Source: an uncultured Prevotellaceae bacterium (GTDB lineage: Bacteria > Bacteroidota > Bacteroidia > Bacteroidales > Bacteroidaceae). From it: a DNA stretch of 59,128 bases. Made by a program: the position numbers and the translations under genes. Positions 18,213 through 26,689 of this stretch are shown here, piece after piece. The stretch is taken from positions 1 to 59,128 of the forward strand of contig ONKY01000027.1 of assembly GCA_900318585.1 (NCBI GenBank), read 5' to 3'. Numbering within the stretch: position 1 is the stretch's first letter; the number at the start of each line of letters is the position of its first letter. The notes under the pieces were generated by a model. The model searched no databases, was not told the origin of the DNA, and worked only from the letters and a program-made list of their open reading frames with translations.

Positions 18213-19319
18213 ATGATGAAGTACGATTATTTAGTTGTCGGTTCGGGACTCTTCGGTTCTGTTTTTGCCCATTGTGCTAAGAAGCAGGGGAAGCGTTGTT
18301 TGGTCATAGACAAACGTGAGAATCTGGGTGGTAACCTTTATTGTGAAGAAGTTGCAAACATCAATGTCCACAAATACGGACCTCACATCTTCCATACTTC
18401 AAATAAGGAAGTGTGGACGTTCGTTAATTCTATTGTGGAATTCAACCGGTTTACGGAGTCGCCTGTGGCTTTCTACAAGGGAAAGGCCTACAACTTGCCC
18501 TTCAATATGAATACCTTCTCCCAGATGTGGGGCGTGCTGACGCCTGACGAGGCCAAACAGAAGATTGCTGAACAGAGGAAAGAGATGGAGGGGAAGGTAC
18601 CCTCGAACCTTGAGGAGCAGGCCATCTCGTTAGTGGGAAGAGACATCTATGAGCGATTGATAAAAGGGTATACTGAGAAGCAATGGGGAAGGAAGTGTAC
18701 CGAACTTCCACCATTCATCATCAGGCGCCTGCCAGTCAGATTCGTCTATGACAACAATTACTTCAACGATATCTATCAGGGTGTTCCCATTGGCGGATAT
18801 AACCGGCTCATTGAAGGCCTCCTCGAGGGAATTGACACGAAAGTGAACGCGGACTTCTTTGTCAACAGGAAGGAATGGGAATCCTTGGCCGACAAGATTG
18901 TGTTTACAGGAAAGATTGACGAGTATTTTGACTATAGGTTCGGCAAACTGGAGTATCGCACAGTCAAGTTCGAGAACGAAGTGTTAGACACACCAAACTA
19001 TCAGGGTCTTGCACAGATAAACTACACCGAGGCGGAGGTTCCTTTTACTCGTATCATCGAGCACAAGCACTTTGAGGCTTTTGCCGACAACGTGTATAAG
19101 AACCCGCAGACGGTCATCAGCCGCGAATACTCCGTAGAATGGGAAGATGGAATGGAGCCCTACTACCCCATCAACGACGAGCGGAACAACAGTTTGTATA
19201 AGCAGTATGAAGTGCTGGCCCAGCAGGAGAAATCCGTCATCTTCGGAGGAAGACTGGCCGAATACAAGTACTACGATATGGGCCCCATCGTAGAGAAGGT
19301 CCTGAACATGTTCAAATAG
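18213..19319 (+). CDS. glf: UDP-galactopyranose mutase
   Basis: 368 residues. The FAD-binding N-terminus (YDYLVVGSGLFGSVFAHCAKKQGKRCLVIDKRENLGGNLY) and the diagnostic HKYGPHIFHTSNKEVW, EKQWG, RLPVRFVYDNNYFNDIYQGVPIGGYNRLIEGLL and YRTVKFENE segments identify it with near certainty. It interconverts UDP-galactopyranose and UDP-galactofuranose in the cytoplasm, supplying Galf for a surface glycan. Length is normal for bacterial Glf. It ends 12 bp from the convergent CE6-like esterase. Confidence 0.97.
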   Translation: MMKYDYLVVGSGLFGSVFAHCAKKQGKRCLVIDKRENLGGNLYCEEVANINVHKYGPHIFHTSNKEVWTFVNSIVEFNRFTESPVAFYKGKAYNLPFNMNTFSQMWGVLTPDEAKQKIAEQRKEMEGKVPSNLEEQAISLVGRDIYERLIKGYTEKQWGRKCTELPPFIIRRLPVRFVYDNNYFNDIYQGVPIGGYNRLIEGLLEGIDTKVNADFFVNRKEWESLADKIVFTGKIDEYFDYRFGKLEYRTVKFENEVLDTPNYQGLAQINYTEAEVPFTRIIEHKHFEAFADNVYKNPQTVISREYSVEWEDGMEPYYPINDERNNSLYKQYEVLAQQEKSVIFGGRLAEYKYYDMGPIVEKVLNMFK

Positions 19320-19331
19320 CGGGGGAAAAGT

Positions 19332-20762
19332 TTACCGTTTCAGTCGTTTCCTACCGTCGACGACATACAGTCCATGAGGTAGCGCATCCCACTGTTCCAA
19401 AGTAGTTACTTTGACACCTTGGAGGGAGTAGACGAAAGTAGGCGCGTCAGCGGGAATGGGGCTATGGGTGCCCTCGACCTCTGGTTGCTTGCTACCAAAA
19501 GGACGCAAAGTGGGAGAGGCGATGCCTGTCGGATTGTTTGAGGAGGTTACGGTCAGCGTTACCGTGTGTTTCTTGCCCATGAAATCGGTGTAGACAGCCT
19601 GAACTGTACCTGAAGTTCCATCCGCTCCCATCTTTACCTTGCTTCCGGAAGCAAACGTATAGACCTTATAATCATCGCTGCTGAAGTCGGTCTCCATTGT
19701 CACATCCTCTGTATGTCCATCCACAAAGGTAGTCCTGAGTGGCAGGACGAGTACCGATGCCGGCTTGGCGGCAATGTTGGCCTCGAAGCTCTTCACGGTA
19801 AAGAATTTCTTCAGATTGTCGGACATCTTATAGTCAGGGTCGACCTTGGTTTCCTGTCCCATCACACGTAGCACCTCGTATGCATAGCGTTTGCCGAAGA
19901 TACGGTAACCCGCAGCAGAAAAGTGCCACGCGTCCTTTCCGTTGCCGGGTATCTCGTATGCACTGACCACATGAGCTGTAGGAATAACATTTGGTAACTG
20001 TGCCACCACCGTATTATGGCCATAGCAGCTGCCACCCATGTTCTGATACTCCGTCTCACCGGCAAAGAGAGGCACATCAGCGGCTTTGAGGTCGAGGTCC
20101 TTGAGGATGTCGTTATAGATTTTCTTCACCATGTTCGGCCAGTTAGGGTTTCCATTGTTAGAACATCCCTGATGCAACAGGACTCCCTTAATAACCCCAA
20201 CCTCCTTGGCTTTCTTCGCCATCTCAATGAGACGACCGTATGGATTGCCGCCATAGTGGTTCTTGGCTAAAATAGCCCACCACTCGTTGGGATTATCTTT
20301 CAGCTTCTGCTGATACTTGTCTTTGTCGAACATCTCAATGGGACAGCCTCCCATGGCCACGGGAATCACACCAATCTTTACGTTTGCAGGCAGTGCTGCC
20401 ACCATCGTACGCCCAAAATAGTCTGTAGGGCCAAGTCCGCCGTTGGGATTAACCAATGGCGGCTTGGCAGGATACCACTCGCCCATCGTACGCTTCGGAT
20501 TGTCATAGTTACAGGTAGCCAAGAGACGGAAGCGCGAATCAATATTGTTCTTGTCAACACTTTCAGGGGTGGCATTTCCCTCCATGTTCGACTGTCCGAA
20601 ACACAGGTAGATATAAAAGTTAGGGTCTACCTCTGCACGGGCAGAAAAGGTCAGCACACTCATCAAAAGCATGAGCAGTGAGCGCCATCCGAGCCTGCTC
20701 GACAATAGCCGAGTCTCGATGACTCTCGACGGAGTCAACAGCAAAGCAGCAAGCCTTTTCAT
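19332..20762 (-). CDS. Carbohydrate esterase, CE6/sialate-O-acetylesterase-like (SGNH), with T9SS-like tail
   Basis: 476 residues. After an unusually long N-terminus (signal ending FSARA about residue 44) comes an SGNH/SASA domain: nucleophile Ser in CFGQSNMEGNA, GVIPVAMGGCPIE, LLHQGCSNNG and the Asp-His pair in GKDAWHFSAAG. This fits acetyl-xylan esterases of CE6. An immunoglobulin-like stretch follows, and the last 35 residues (FVYSLQGVKV...LPHGLYVVDGRKRLKR) resemble a type IX secretion C-terminal signal. The start overlaps the GH8 stop as ATGA, so translation is coupled. With GH8 it should deacetylate and trim xylan oligosaccharides. The first 30 residues may not be translated; internal Met codons exist. 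Confidence 0.82.
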   Translation of the reverse strand: MKRLAALLLTPSRVIETRLLSSRLGWRSLLMLLMSVLTFSARAEVDPNFYIYLCFGQSNMEGNATPESVDKNNIDSRFRLLATCNYDNPKRTMGEWYPAKPPLVNPNGGLGPTDYFGRTMVAALPANVKIGVIPVAMGGCPIEMFDKDKYQQKLKDNPNEWWAILAKNHYGGNPYGRLIEMAKKAKEVGVIKGVLLHQGCSNNGNPNWPNMVKKIYNDILKDLDLKAADVPLFAGETEYQNMGGSCYGHNTVVAQLPNVIPTAHVVSAYEIPGNGKDAWHFSAAGYRIFGKRYAYEVLRVMGQETKVDPDYKMSDNLKKFFTVKSFEANIAAKPASVLVLPLRTTFVDGHTEDVTMETDFSSDDYKVYTFASGSKVKMGADGTSGTVQAVYTDFMGKKHTVTLTVTSSNNPTGIASPTLRPFGSKQPEVEGTHSPIPADAPTFVYSLQGVKVTTLEQWDALPHGLYVVDGRKRLKR

Positions 20763-22912
20763 TTCTTCTTTGTAATTTTTTCAACCAATGCCTTTGAGGG
20801 CTGTGCGTCGCCGCTGACGGGTAGCAGGTACCAGCGGACCGTCCAATCGAGTTTGGCGCCAGGAGCGAGCGTGGTGTAGGCTCCCTGGCTCTCCAGCTCG
20901 ATATAACTTTTGCCGCGATTCACGTACACCTGTATCTCGGCTTCGTCGGGAGCCGGCTCCGAGGGCTTCAGGTCCTGGAACTTCTTTACTAAGAGCAGCC
21001 CCTTGTTGTAATAGGCTAACCAGCCTTTGCCGTCAGCGTTGATCTTACGATTCTCGTTGGCCTCATCCGGCTGATACCACACAGCTCCATTCTGCGCCTT
21101 GAAGTCCATCAGTCCGGCGGGTGTAATGCCGTCGAGAGGTGCGTCGAAGAAGATAAGGCCGCCTTCGTTCACTACGCGGGTAATCTCCCAAGGAGCCACC
21201 TGACGGGGTTCGTTTCCCTCGTTCTTAATAGAATAGGTAATGATAAAGGCGCCGTCCTTTGGGTCGATGGTAATGTCTTTGCCCACACGTAACTTCAGCC
21301 GCTGAGATACTTGGCTCGTGATGGCTACATGCGTAGGGGTTTGCTGCTCAATGGTGTAAGGCAGCTTGTCAAACTCCTGTACGGGCGGCCAGTTCCACTC
21401 TTTCTGCGGACTAGTCCAGAAAGTGCTGCCGAAGGACTCTGGGAACTTTGTTTGGGAGATAACTTCTTGGTCTTTATACTTTAGCGACAGGATCTTGCCA
21501 CCATTATCGGCATCAATAGTCAGGGTCACGTCTCCCGACTTCATTCGGAACTTATTGGCAGGAGGAATAACACGGTAGTTGCCACTCAGGTGCATGAATG
21601 CGAAGAGTCGGAGCAGACCGTCATAGTAGGCATCGAAATAGCCGTCCTCGAAAGGCTCGTGTTTGGCATTCCACAACTGGTTGACAAACTCCTTGCTCTT
21701 CTCGTGAGAGCACATTACCGAGGCGGCTGCCGTCGTAGCAACGAGGCCGATGCTGTGACGCAGCTTCCGGAATCCGCCAGCAGGCAGTATCTCGTTTTCT
21801 TCTGGAATTGTGCCGTCCGTGCGGTATTGATCGACAAACTTATCCACGCCCTGACTGTAGAAGAAGTTCTGAATCTTTTCGCCATACTGCTGCTGCCACT
21901 CAGCATCCTTGCAGCTCCACTCGTAGTCCAGCGCAATGTTCATGGGCACGCGCCAGGAGTCGTAGCGGAAATTGTTACCGCCGTTGCGGCGTGGTGCACC
22001 CTGCTGTCCTTGTGGCATTCCCGGGAATCGCGGCATCTGCATCTCCGAGCCGTCATACTGGCACATGTCGGGGTTCAGACCGGTTGTCTCGTTGATAGCC
22101 TTGTGCAGGAACTCGCGGCTTTTCTGTGCGCACTCCATCCAGAAGTCACTCCGTCCGTCGTCGCCCCACTTAGCCCAAACCTCGTAGAAGGCGGGGATAT
22201 GATAGGAGGGGTCAGTATAACGCTGGCCGAAGCCGTCAGGGGTGAAAGTGATGAGCTTCGTCTCAGGGTCGATGAGGTACATCTTCTGCGGCCCAGTCTG
22301 CTGACCACCGCCACCGAAGCCACCGAAAGCACCGAATCCTCCTGGACGGGCCTCCGGCGTATACTCCTTCGGCTGGATGCAGTTCAGAATATGCTGTGCC
22401 TCGGCCTTGTAGTCTATACCTGTATCATTGCCCCATCTGTTGGACGCGAAAATGAGGGCAGTGATATAATACAGCTCACCATCGGAGGCTGCGCCCTGTG
22501 CATTGCGGGTGCCGTCGGTCTTACAGCTCCATGCGAAGTAGCCTTCACGTGAGCCGTCCTGATGCTGCATGTACTTCTTGCACCAACGCCATAGACGGTC
22601 GAATATGTCCTTTTCGTCGAACTGCACGGCAATCATCATGCCGTAGGACATACCCTCCGTGCGGACATCGTGGTTCTTGATGTCGGAGACGTAACCCATT
22701 GAGTCGCCCACCTCGAAATACACCTTGTTGGGACCGCGGAACACGTCGTTAAACACTTGTCTCAGCTTCATGTTCACCTCCATTGGACGGTACCCCATTT
22801 CTACGAATATGTTTCGGTACTGGCCGGTCTCGAAGCCGCCTTTTGTCAACGGCTGGGCTACAGCCATCATGCCCATACAGAGCAACAGCGATACAAATAA
22901 CGTTCTTTTCAT
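20759..22912 (-). CDS. GH8 reducing-end xylose-releasing exo-oligoxylanase fused to DUF4380
   Basis: 717 residues. Signal peptide (about 1-20), then a GH8 domain close to Rex enzymes: GYRPMEVNMKLRQVFNDVF, DSMGYVSDIKNHDVRTEGMSYGMM with general acid Glu86, YFAWSCKTDG, and YTDPSYHIPAFYEVWAKW. From about residue 455 a DUF4380 beta-sandwich follows (GDVTLTIDADNGGKILSLKYKDQEV...WNWPPV). Activity inferred: removal of xylose from the reducing end of xylo-oligosaccharides in the periplasm. Two Gly/Pro/Gln-rich insertions (ARPGGFGAFGGFGGGGQQ and FPGMPQGQQGAPRRNGGNN) interrupt the GH8 fold at surface loops. It lies between a CE1-like and a CE6-like esterase in one operon. Confidence 0.85.
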   Translation of the reverse strand: MKRTLFVSLLLCMGMMAVAQPLTKGGFETGQYRNIFVEMGYRPMEVNMKLRQVFNDVFRGPNKVYFEVGDSMGYVSDIKNHDVRTEGMSYGMMIAVQFDEKDIFDRLWRWCKKYMQHQDGSREGYFAWSCKTDGTRNAQGAASDGELYYITALIFASNRWGNDTGIDYKAEAQHILNCIQPKEYTPEARPGGFGAFGGFGGGGQQTGPQKMYLIDPETKLITFTPDGFGQRYTDPSYHIPAFYEVWAKWGDDGRSDFWMECAQKSREFLHKAINETTGLNPDMCQYDGSEMQMPRFPGMPQGQQGAPRRNGGNNFRYDSWRVPMNIALDYEWSCKDAEWQQQYGEKIQNFFYSQGVDKFVDQYRTDGTIPEENEILPAGGFRKLRHSIGLVATTAAASVMCSHEKSKEFVNQLWNAKHEPFEDGYFDAYYDGLLRLFAFMHLSGNYRVIPPANKFRMKSGDVTLTIDADNGGKILSLKYKDQEVISQTKFPESFGSTFWTSPQKEWNWPPVQEFDKLPYTIEQQTPTHVAITSQVSQRLKLRVGKDITIDPKDGAFIITYSIKNEGNEPRQVAPWEITRVVNEGGLIFFDAPLDGITPAGLMDFKAQNGAVWYQPDEANENRKINADGKGWLAYYNKGLLLVKKFQDLKPSEPAPDEAEIQVYVNRGKSYIELESQGAYTTLAPGAKLDWTVRWYLLPVSGDAQPSKALVEKITKKK

Positions 22913-22968
22913 TATTTCTCCTTTTTTACTCTTTTACTCCCTTGTGCTTGCGAAAGATGAGCAAGGAA

Positions 22969-24999
22969 TCAGCGTTCCACAAGGCTCAGCAGCAAGGACT
23001 GCAGCGCCTGCTGGCGCTCCGTCCACGTCTTGTAGTCGGAGGCATGGAGTGTGACGATGTTCATCTTCGGCCCTTCACCTTCCTTATAGAAGTCGAGCTT
23101 GCTGGTGGTGAGGAGGAACGGCTTTAGGTTCTTCTCGTAGCAAAGCCTGTCGGCCACTGCATCAGCAGCACCGATCTTGAACCAGCTCTCGTCGGTGTCA
23201 CCCTGACGTGGCACTAACTGGATGATGACTGGTGCGCCGCGCATGGAGAAGCCTGCGGGCATGTACCAGGCCTCGCCTCCGGCAAAGGGGTTGTAGCTCA
23301 CAGTGCCGTGGGGAATGTTCTCCATTGAGGCAAAGTTGTAGACTCCGGCAGGATGGCTGCAGATGCTGGGCTTGAAGCCCTTCGTGGGAGCGAGATACAT
23401 GTTCTGCGGGTCGGCCACAGGGGTGCCGTCCACGAGGTAATAGTAGGTGAACACGCTCATTACGTCGCGTTTCAGTTCCACCTGCCACACGCCGTCGCTG
23501 TCGCGCTCCATCGTCATCGGCTGCTCAAGGAGCTCCGTGACCAGTGACACCTTCTTGGCGTCCGGGGCCTTGAAGCGGAAGGTAATGGCATCCTCACCAT
23601 ATTCGGGCGAAACGACTGACCGCGGGAAGAGACGAGCCATCGTACCTGCTGTAAACTGCTGCTCCTGGCCAGTGGCGGCGGGAGCCGGTTTGCCTTCCTT
23701 CATGGCTGCTTCTGCGGCTTCGGGCTTGAACAGCAGGCGCAGCGAGCGGTCGAGGAAGTACTTGGCATTCATCCATGTGTGACCGAACTTGTCGTGTGTG
23801 AACTCCTTGACGGAGCGGATGCCCTTCTTGTCGAGGAATTCCATATAGTCGCGGGCGTTGCCATAGAGGAAGTCGTCTGTGCCGACGCCGAGCCAGAAGA
23901 GGTGAATCTTCTTGTTGGTATCTTCGGCTTGGTCGTAAACATTGGGAATGTCCGTTGAGGTGAACGAACTGTAGCTGCACAGATAGGAGAATTTATCCAA
24001 ATGGCTCAATCCATTGGCGAGTGCCTGGTTGCCGCCGCGCGAGAAACCGCCGATGGCACGGTGGTCGGCATCGTTGATGGTGCGGTAGTGGCTCTCGATA
24101 TAAGGCATTAGGTCGTTGTTCAGGTCTTGGCTGAATATGTCGGCAAACATACCTCCGGCATTCGGCATCCTGCCACTGCCGGGGGGCATCATACCTCCAG
24201 CTGGCGGCATCATACCTCCGCCATTGGGCATCATACCGCCTCCGGTGGGTGGCGTCATACCGTTACCGAAGTTCCCTCTGCGCCGGGAGAAACCACCGTT
24301 TCCTTGTCTGCCCCTGCGCCCTCTGTCACCGCCAAACGACTGAAAGTTAAAGGGCATACCATTGGTGGGCTTTAGCTTTGTAGGATTGCCGTAAGGTAGC
24401 ACCACGATCATCTCCTCGGCAAGGCTATCGGCAATCAGGTTGTCGAGTATATAGTTTACACGTCCCACTTTATAGTATACCTCCTCCGTATCGGTTGTTC
24501 CGCTGATGAGGTAGAATACGGGATATTTCTTGTCTCGATGCATCTGATAGCCGGGTGGCAGATAGACAACGGCCTGGTTGGTGGCGCCGAGGCTCTGGGA
24601 ATAGTAGTGGATGTACTCTAACGTTCCGTGTGGTACCTGACGGATGTCGTGGGCCAGCGGTTCCTTCGTGGAGGGAATCTCCAAGAGGCTGTTTTTGAAA
24701 CCTTCGTTGGGGAAATACAGATCGCAGAAGGGATCCATTACACTCACACCGTCTACGATGAAGCAGTAGGGATACATGTCTGGGGCGGCAGGGCCAAGGG
24801 TGACCGTCCAGAGTCCTGTCTCGGCATCGCGCGTCATGGCTTTCCGTCCTGCAAACTGGACGTCCACCATCACCTCCTTGGCTTGGTCGTTCCGGTATTG
24901 GAACGTCACCGTTCCGTCTTCATGACAAATGGTGGAAGGCTGGCCAAAAGCGAGTACCGTCCACAAAAGAAATAGCTGTGTTAAGATTGGTTTTTTCAT
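22969..24999 (-). CDS. CE1-like feruloyl/acetyl esterase with E-set domains and a Met/Gly/Pro-rich insert
   Basis: 676 residues, exported. An N-terminal CBM48/E-set-like domain (VTFQYRNDQAKEVMVDVQFAG...MYPYCFIVDG) precedes a CE1 esterase domain with YLPPGYQMHRDKKYPVFYLISG, nucleophile Ser in GGFSRGGNQ and His in HDKFGHTWMNA. A second E-set domain (ITFRFKAPDAKKVSLVTELL) follows, then a shortened second esterase-like segment without a GxSxG motif. Between the two halves of the CE1 domain is a low-complexity stretch of MMPPxGG-type repeats (about residues 235-280). It probably removes feruloyl or acetyl groups from arabinoxylan, consistent with GH8 and CE6 downstream. A degenerate last domain is unusual. 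Confidence 0.8.
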   Translation of the reverse strand: MKKPILTQLFLLWTVLAFGQPSTICHEDGTVTFQYRNDQAKEVMVDVQFAGRKAMTRDAETGLWTVTLGPAAPDMYPYCFIVDGVSVMDPFCDLYFPNEGFKNSLLEIPSTKEPLAHDIRQVPHGTLEYIHYYSQSLGATNQAVVYLPPGYQMHRDKKYPVFYLISGTTDTEEVYYKVGRVNYILDNLIADSLAEEMIVVLPYGNPTKLKPTNGMPFNFQSFGGDRGRRGRQGNGGFSRRRGNFGNGMTPPTGGGMMPNGGGMMPPAGGMMPPGSGRMPNAGGMFADIFSQDLNNDLMPYIESHYRTINDADHRAIGGFSRGGNQALANGLSHLDKFSYLCSYSSFTSTDIPNVYDQAEDTNKKIHLFWLGVGTDDFLYGNARDYMEFLDKKGIRSVKEFTHDKFGHTWMNAKYFLDRSLRLLFKPEAAEAAMKEGKPAPAATGQEQQFTAGTMARLFPRSVVSPEYGEDAITFRFKAPDAKKVSLVTELLEQPMTMERDSDGVWQVELKRDVMSVFTYYYLVDGTPVADPQNMYLAPTKGFKPSICSHPAGVYNFASMENIPHGTVSYNPFAGGEAWYMPAGFSMRGAPVIIQLVPRQGDTDESWFKIGAADAVADRLCYEKNLKPFLLTTSKLDFYKEGEGPKMNIVTLHASDYKTWTERQQALQSLLLSLVER

Positions 25000-25027
25000 A
25001 TTGATAGCCTTTCAAGATTAGTTGCTG

Positions 25028-25035
25028 CAAAAATA
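25028..25035 (-). promoter_or_regulatory. Probable -7 box of the xylan esterase/GH8 operon
   Basis: TATTTTTG on the minus strand, 29 bp before the CE1 start. I do not see a good TTG at the right spacing, so it may need an activator. Confidence 0.45.
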
Positions 25036-25098
25036 CAAGAAATTCCCGTTCCCGTCCTTTCCGGTTGTTACGAGAACTTTGTCAAATGTAACATCAGG

Positions 25099-26667
25099 CT
25101 ATCGTCCCAGTCGTTGAATATATTTCACTGGTTGCGCTCCGCCCTTCAGTACGTCGGCGAAGGTCTGCGGGGAAATGGTAACCGGGCCGCGCATCAGCTC
25201 TGGAATGTTGTAGCACTTCAGAAACTGCCGATGAAAGTCAGGATCAGCCTGTGGCAGCTCAAAGGGTTTGCTGACGCTTCCGTCGGCATCGACATGTGCA
25301 AAGAATGGCCGGGTGTATACTCCGTCATCGCGGCGGCTGCTTAACACCACCCACCGCGCGTTGGACGACCATGTGTGGTAGCTTTCCGTGTCGGGGGAGT
25401 TCAGCTCGTCAAGAGGTCTCGCCTTTCCGCTCTGCAGGTCGAGCATCCAGAGGTCTGCGTCGTGGTGCCAGATGTGGAAGTAGCCGTAGCGCGACATGGT
25501 GAAGAGCAGGTAGCGTCCGTCGGGCGAGACACGCGGCAGCACTGCGCTGAAGCCTGTCGGGCTTTGAGTTATGTGAGATGAGTCGGGCGTGATGGTATCG
25601 GCTGAGAATACGAGTTCTCGGGGACCAAACTCCTTGGTGTCGGGATTGAACGACTTTTTGTAGATATTGTATTTCAGCTCAGTGGAGCGCCTCACCACCT
25701 CTGCACTCTTGGAAACGGTAGGGTCGTGGCGGTCAAAATGTGCACTGCAGTAATAGAGCGTCTTGCCGTCGGGTGCCCAGGCGGGGAATACCTCGAACTC
25801 CGTGGTGTCGTTCTCGAGGTTAGTGACAGTGCCATTCTCAATGTCAAAGGCAATGATGTCGCTTTCTTCGTCGTAAACTTCCACCTTGTTGGCGTCCGTC
25901 GTGTGGAAACTCTGGTGAGTCTTGTCAGTGGAATAGACGATGAGTTTCAGCCACGGGTGCCAGGCGGGATAGACACCGGCCGAGAGGATGGAGTCATTCC
26001 TCATGTTGATTTTCTTGATGTCCCCGTCGTAGGCAATGACGGTGCCTCCGTCCTTCTGGCGGGCATGGAACTGAAATCGCGCGGGGTTGTACTGCTGGTA
26101 ACTGTGACAGTTGATACACTGCCCCTCCTTCTCAAAGCCACAAAGCATATTGTCGTAGATGATGCTCTCGTCGTAGTTCTCTAAACAACGCTGGCTGATG
26201 GTCAGCGCCTCGTAGCTGACGTATGATGGCTGAATGAGGCGGTAGCTCAGGTAAGGGTCGATACTGTCGGGCGAAACACTGATGCGGAAAGGCTTGTAGT
26301 GAGTCCACTGGCCATTCTCGCCTTGCAAGCGTCCTTCGGCCGAGCGGCGGCGGGCATATACATCGACATTTATCACCGAGTTCTGCGTGATGAGGTCGCG
26401 CCAGTCATCAATGTCTGGTTGCATTTTGTCAGCACAGACTATTTCCTGGCCGTTGCCGTCGGGGGCTGAGTAGCGTGCCACCATCTCGTCCGCCTCCTCA
26501 TCCAGTTCAAAGGTCAGCGGAGCAATGTTTACCGGGATGGTGACGTCCACATAGTCCGGATAGATCTTCGGTGTCATGTCCGCCTCCGTAAACGAAGCGG
26601 GAATCTGTGGCCCACATGCAGCAAGCAGTGTCACTATCAGTACTGCAAGAATTGTATGTTTTTTCAT
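25099..26667 (-). CDS. CxxCH lipoprotein with TolB/PD40-like repeats, copy 1
   Basis: 522 residues from ATG 26667, chosen because it begins a lipoprotein signal (LLAAC, Cys18); an ATG seven codons earlier is possible. The N-terminal region carries IYPDYVDVTIPVNIAPL; a single haem-type motif CINCH lies at 184-188; the C-terminal part has PD40-like blades (LPRVSPDGRYLLFTMSRYG, IWHHDADLWMLDL, WSSNARWVVLSSRRDDG). Homologues are sometimes annotated as cytochrome c biogenesis proteins, but I know of no proven function. One covalent haem on a membrane-anchored propeller is the simplest reading. It follows a DUF6057 gene by 22 bp; the same pair recurs twice in the window (41.9-44.9 and 46.1-49.5 kb). 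Confidence 0.75.
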   Translation of the reverse strand: MKKHTILAVLIVTLLAACGPQIPASFTEADMTPKIYPDYVDVTIPVNIAPLTFELDEEADEMVARYSAPDGNGQEIVCADKMQPDIDDWRDLITQNSVINVDVYARRRSAEGRLQGENGQWTHYKPFRISVSPDSIDPYLSYRLIQPSYVSYEALTISQRCLENYDESIIYDNMLCGFEKEGQCINCHSYQQYNPARFQFHARQKDGGTVIAYDGDIKKINMRNDSILSAGVYPAWHPWLKLIVYSTDKTHQSFHTTDANKVEVYDEESDIIAFDIENGTVTNLENDTTEFEVFPAWAPDGKTLYYCSAHFDRHDPTVSKSAEVVRRSTELKYNIYKKSFNPDTKEFGPRELVFSADTITPDSSHITQSPTGFSAVLPRVSPDGRYLLFTMSRYGYFHIWHHDADLWMLDLQSGKARPLDELNSPDTESYHTWSSNARWVVLSSRRDDGVYTRPFFAHVDADGSVSKPFELPQADPDFHRQFLKCYNIPELMRGPVTISPQTFADVLKGGAQPVKYIQRLGR

Positions 26668-26689
26668 TGTTATTCTTTCATCTTTCATC

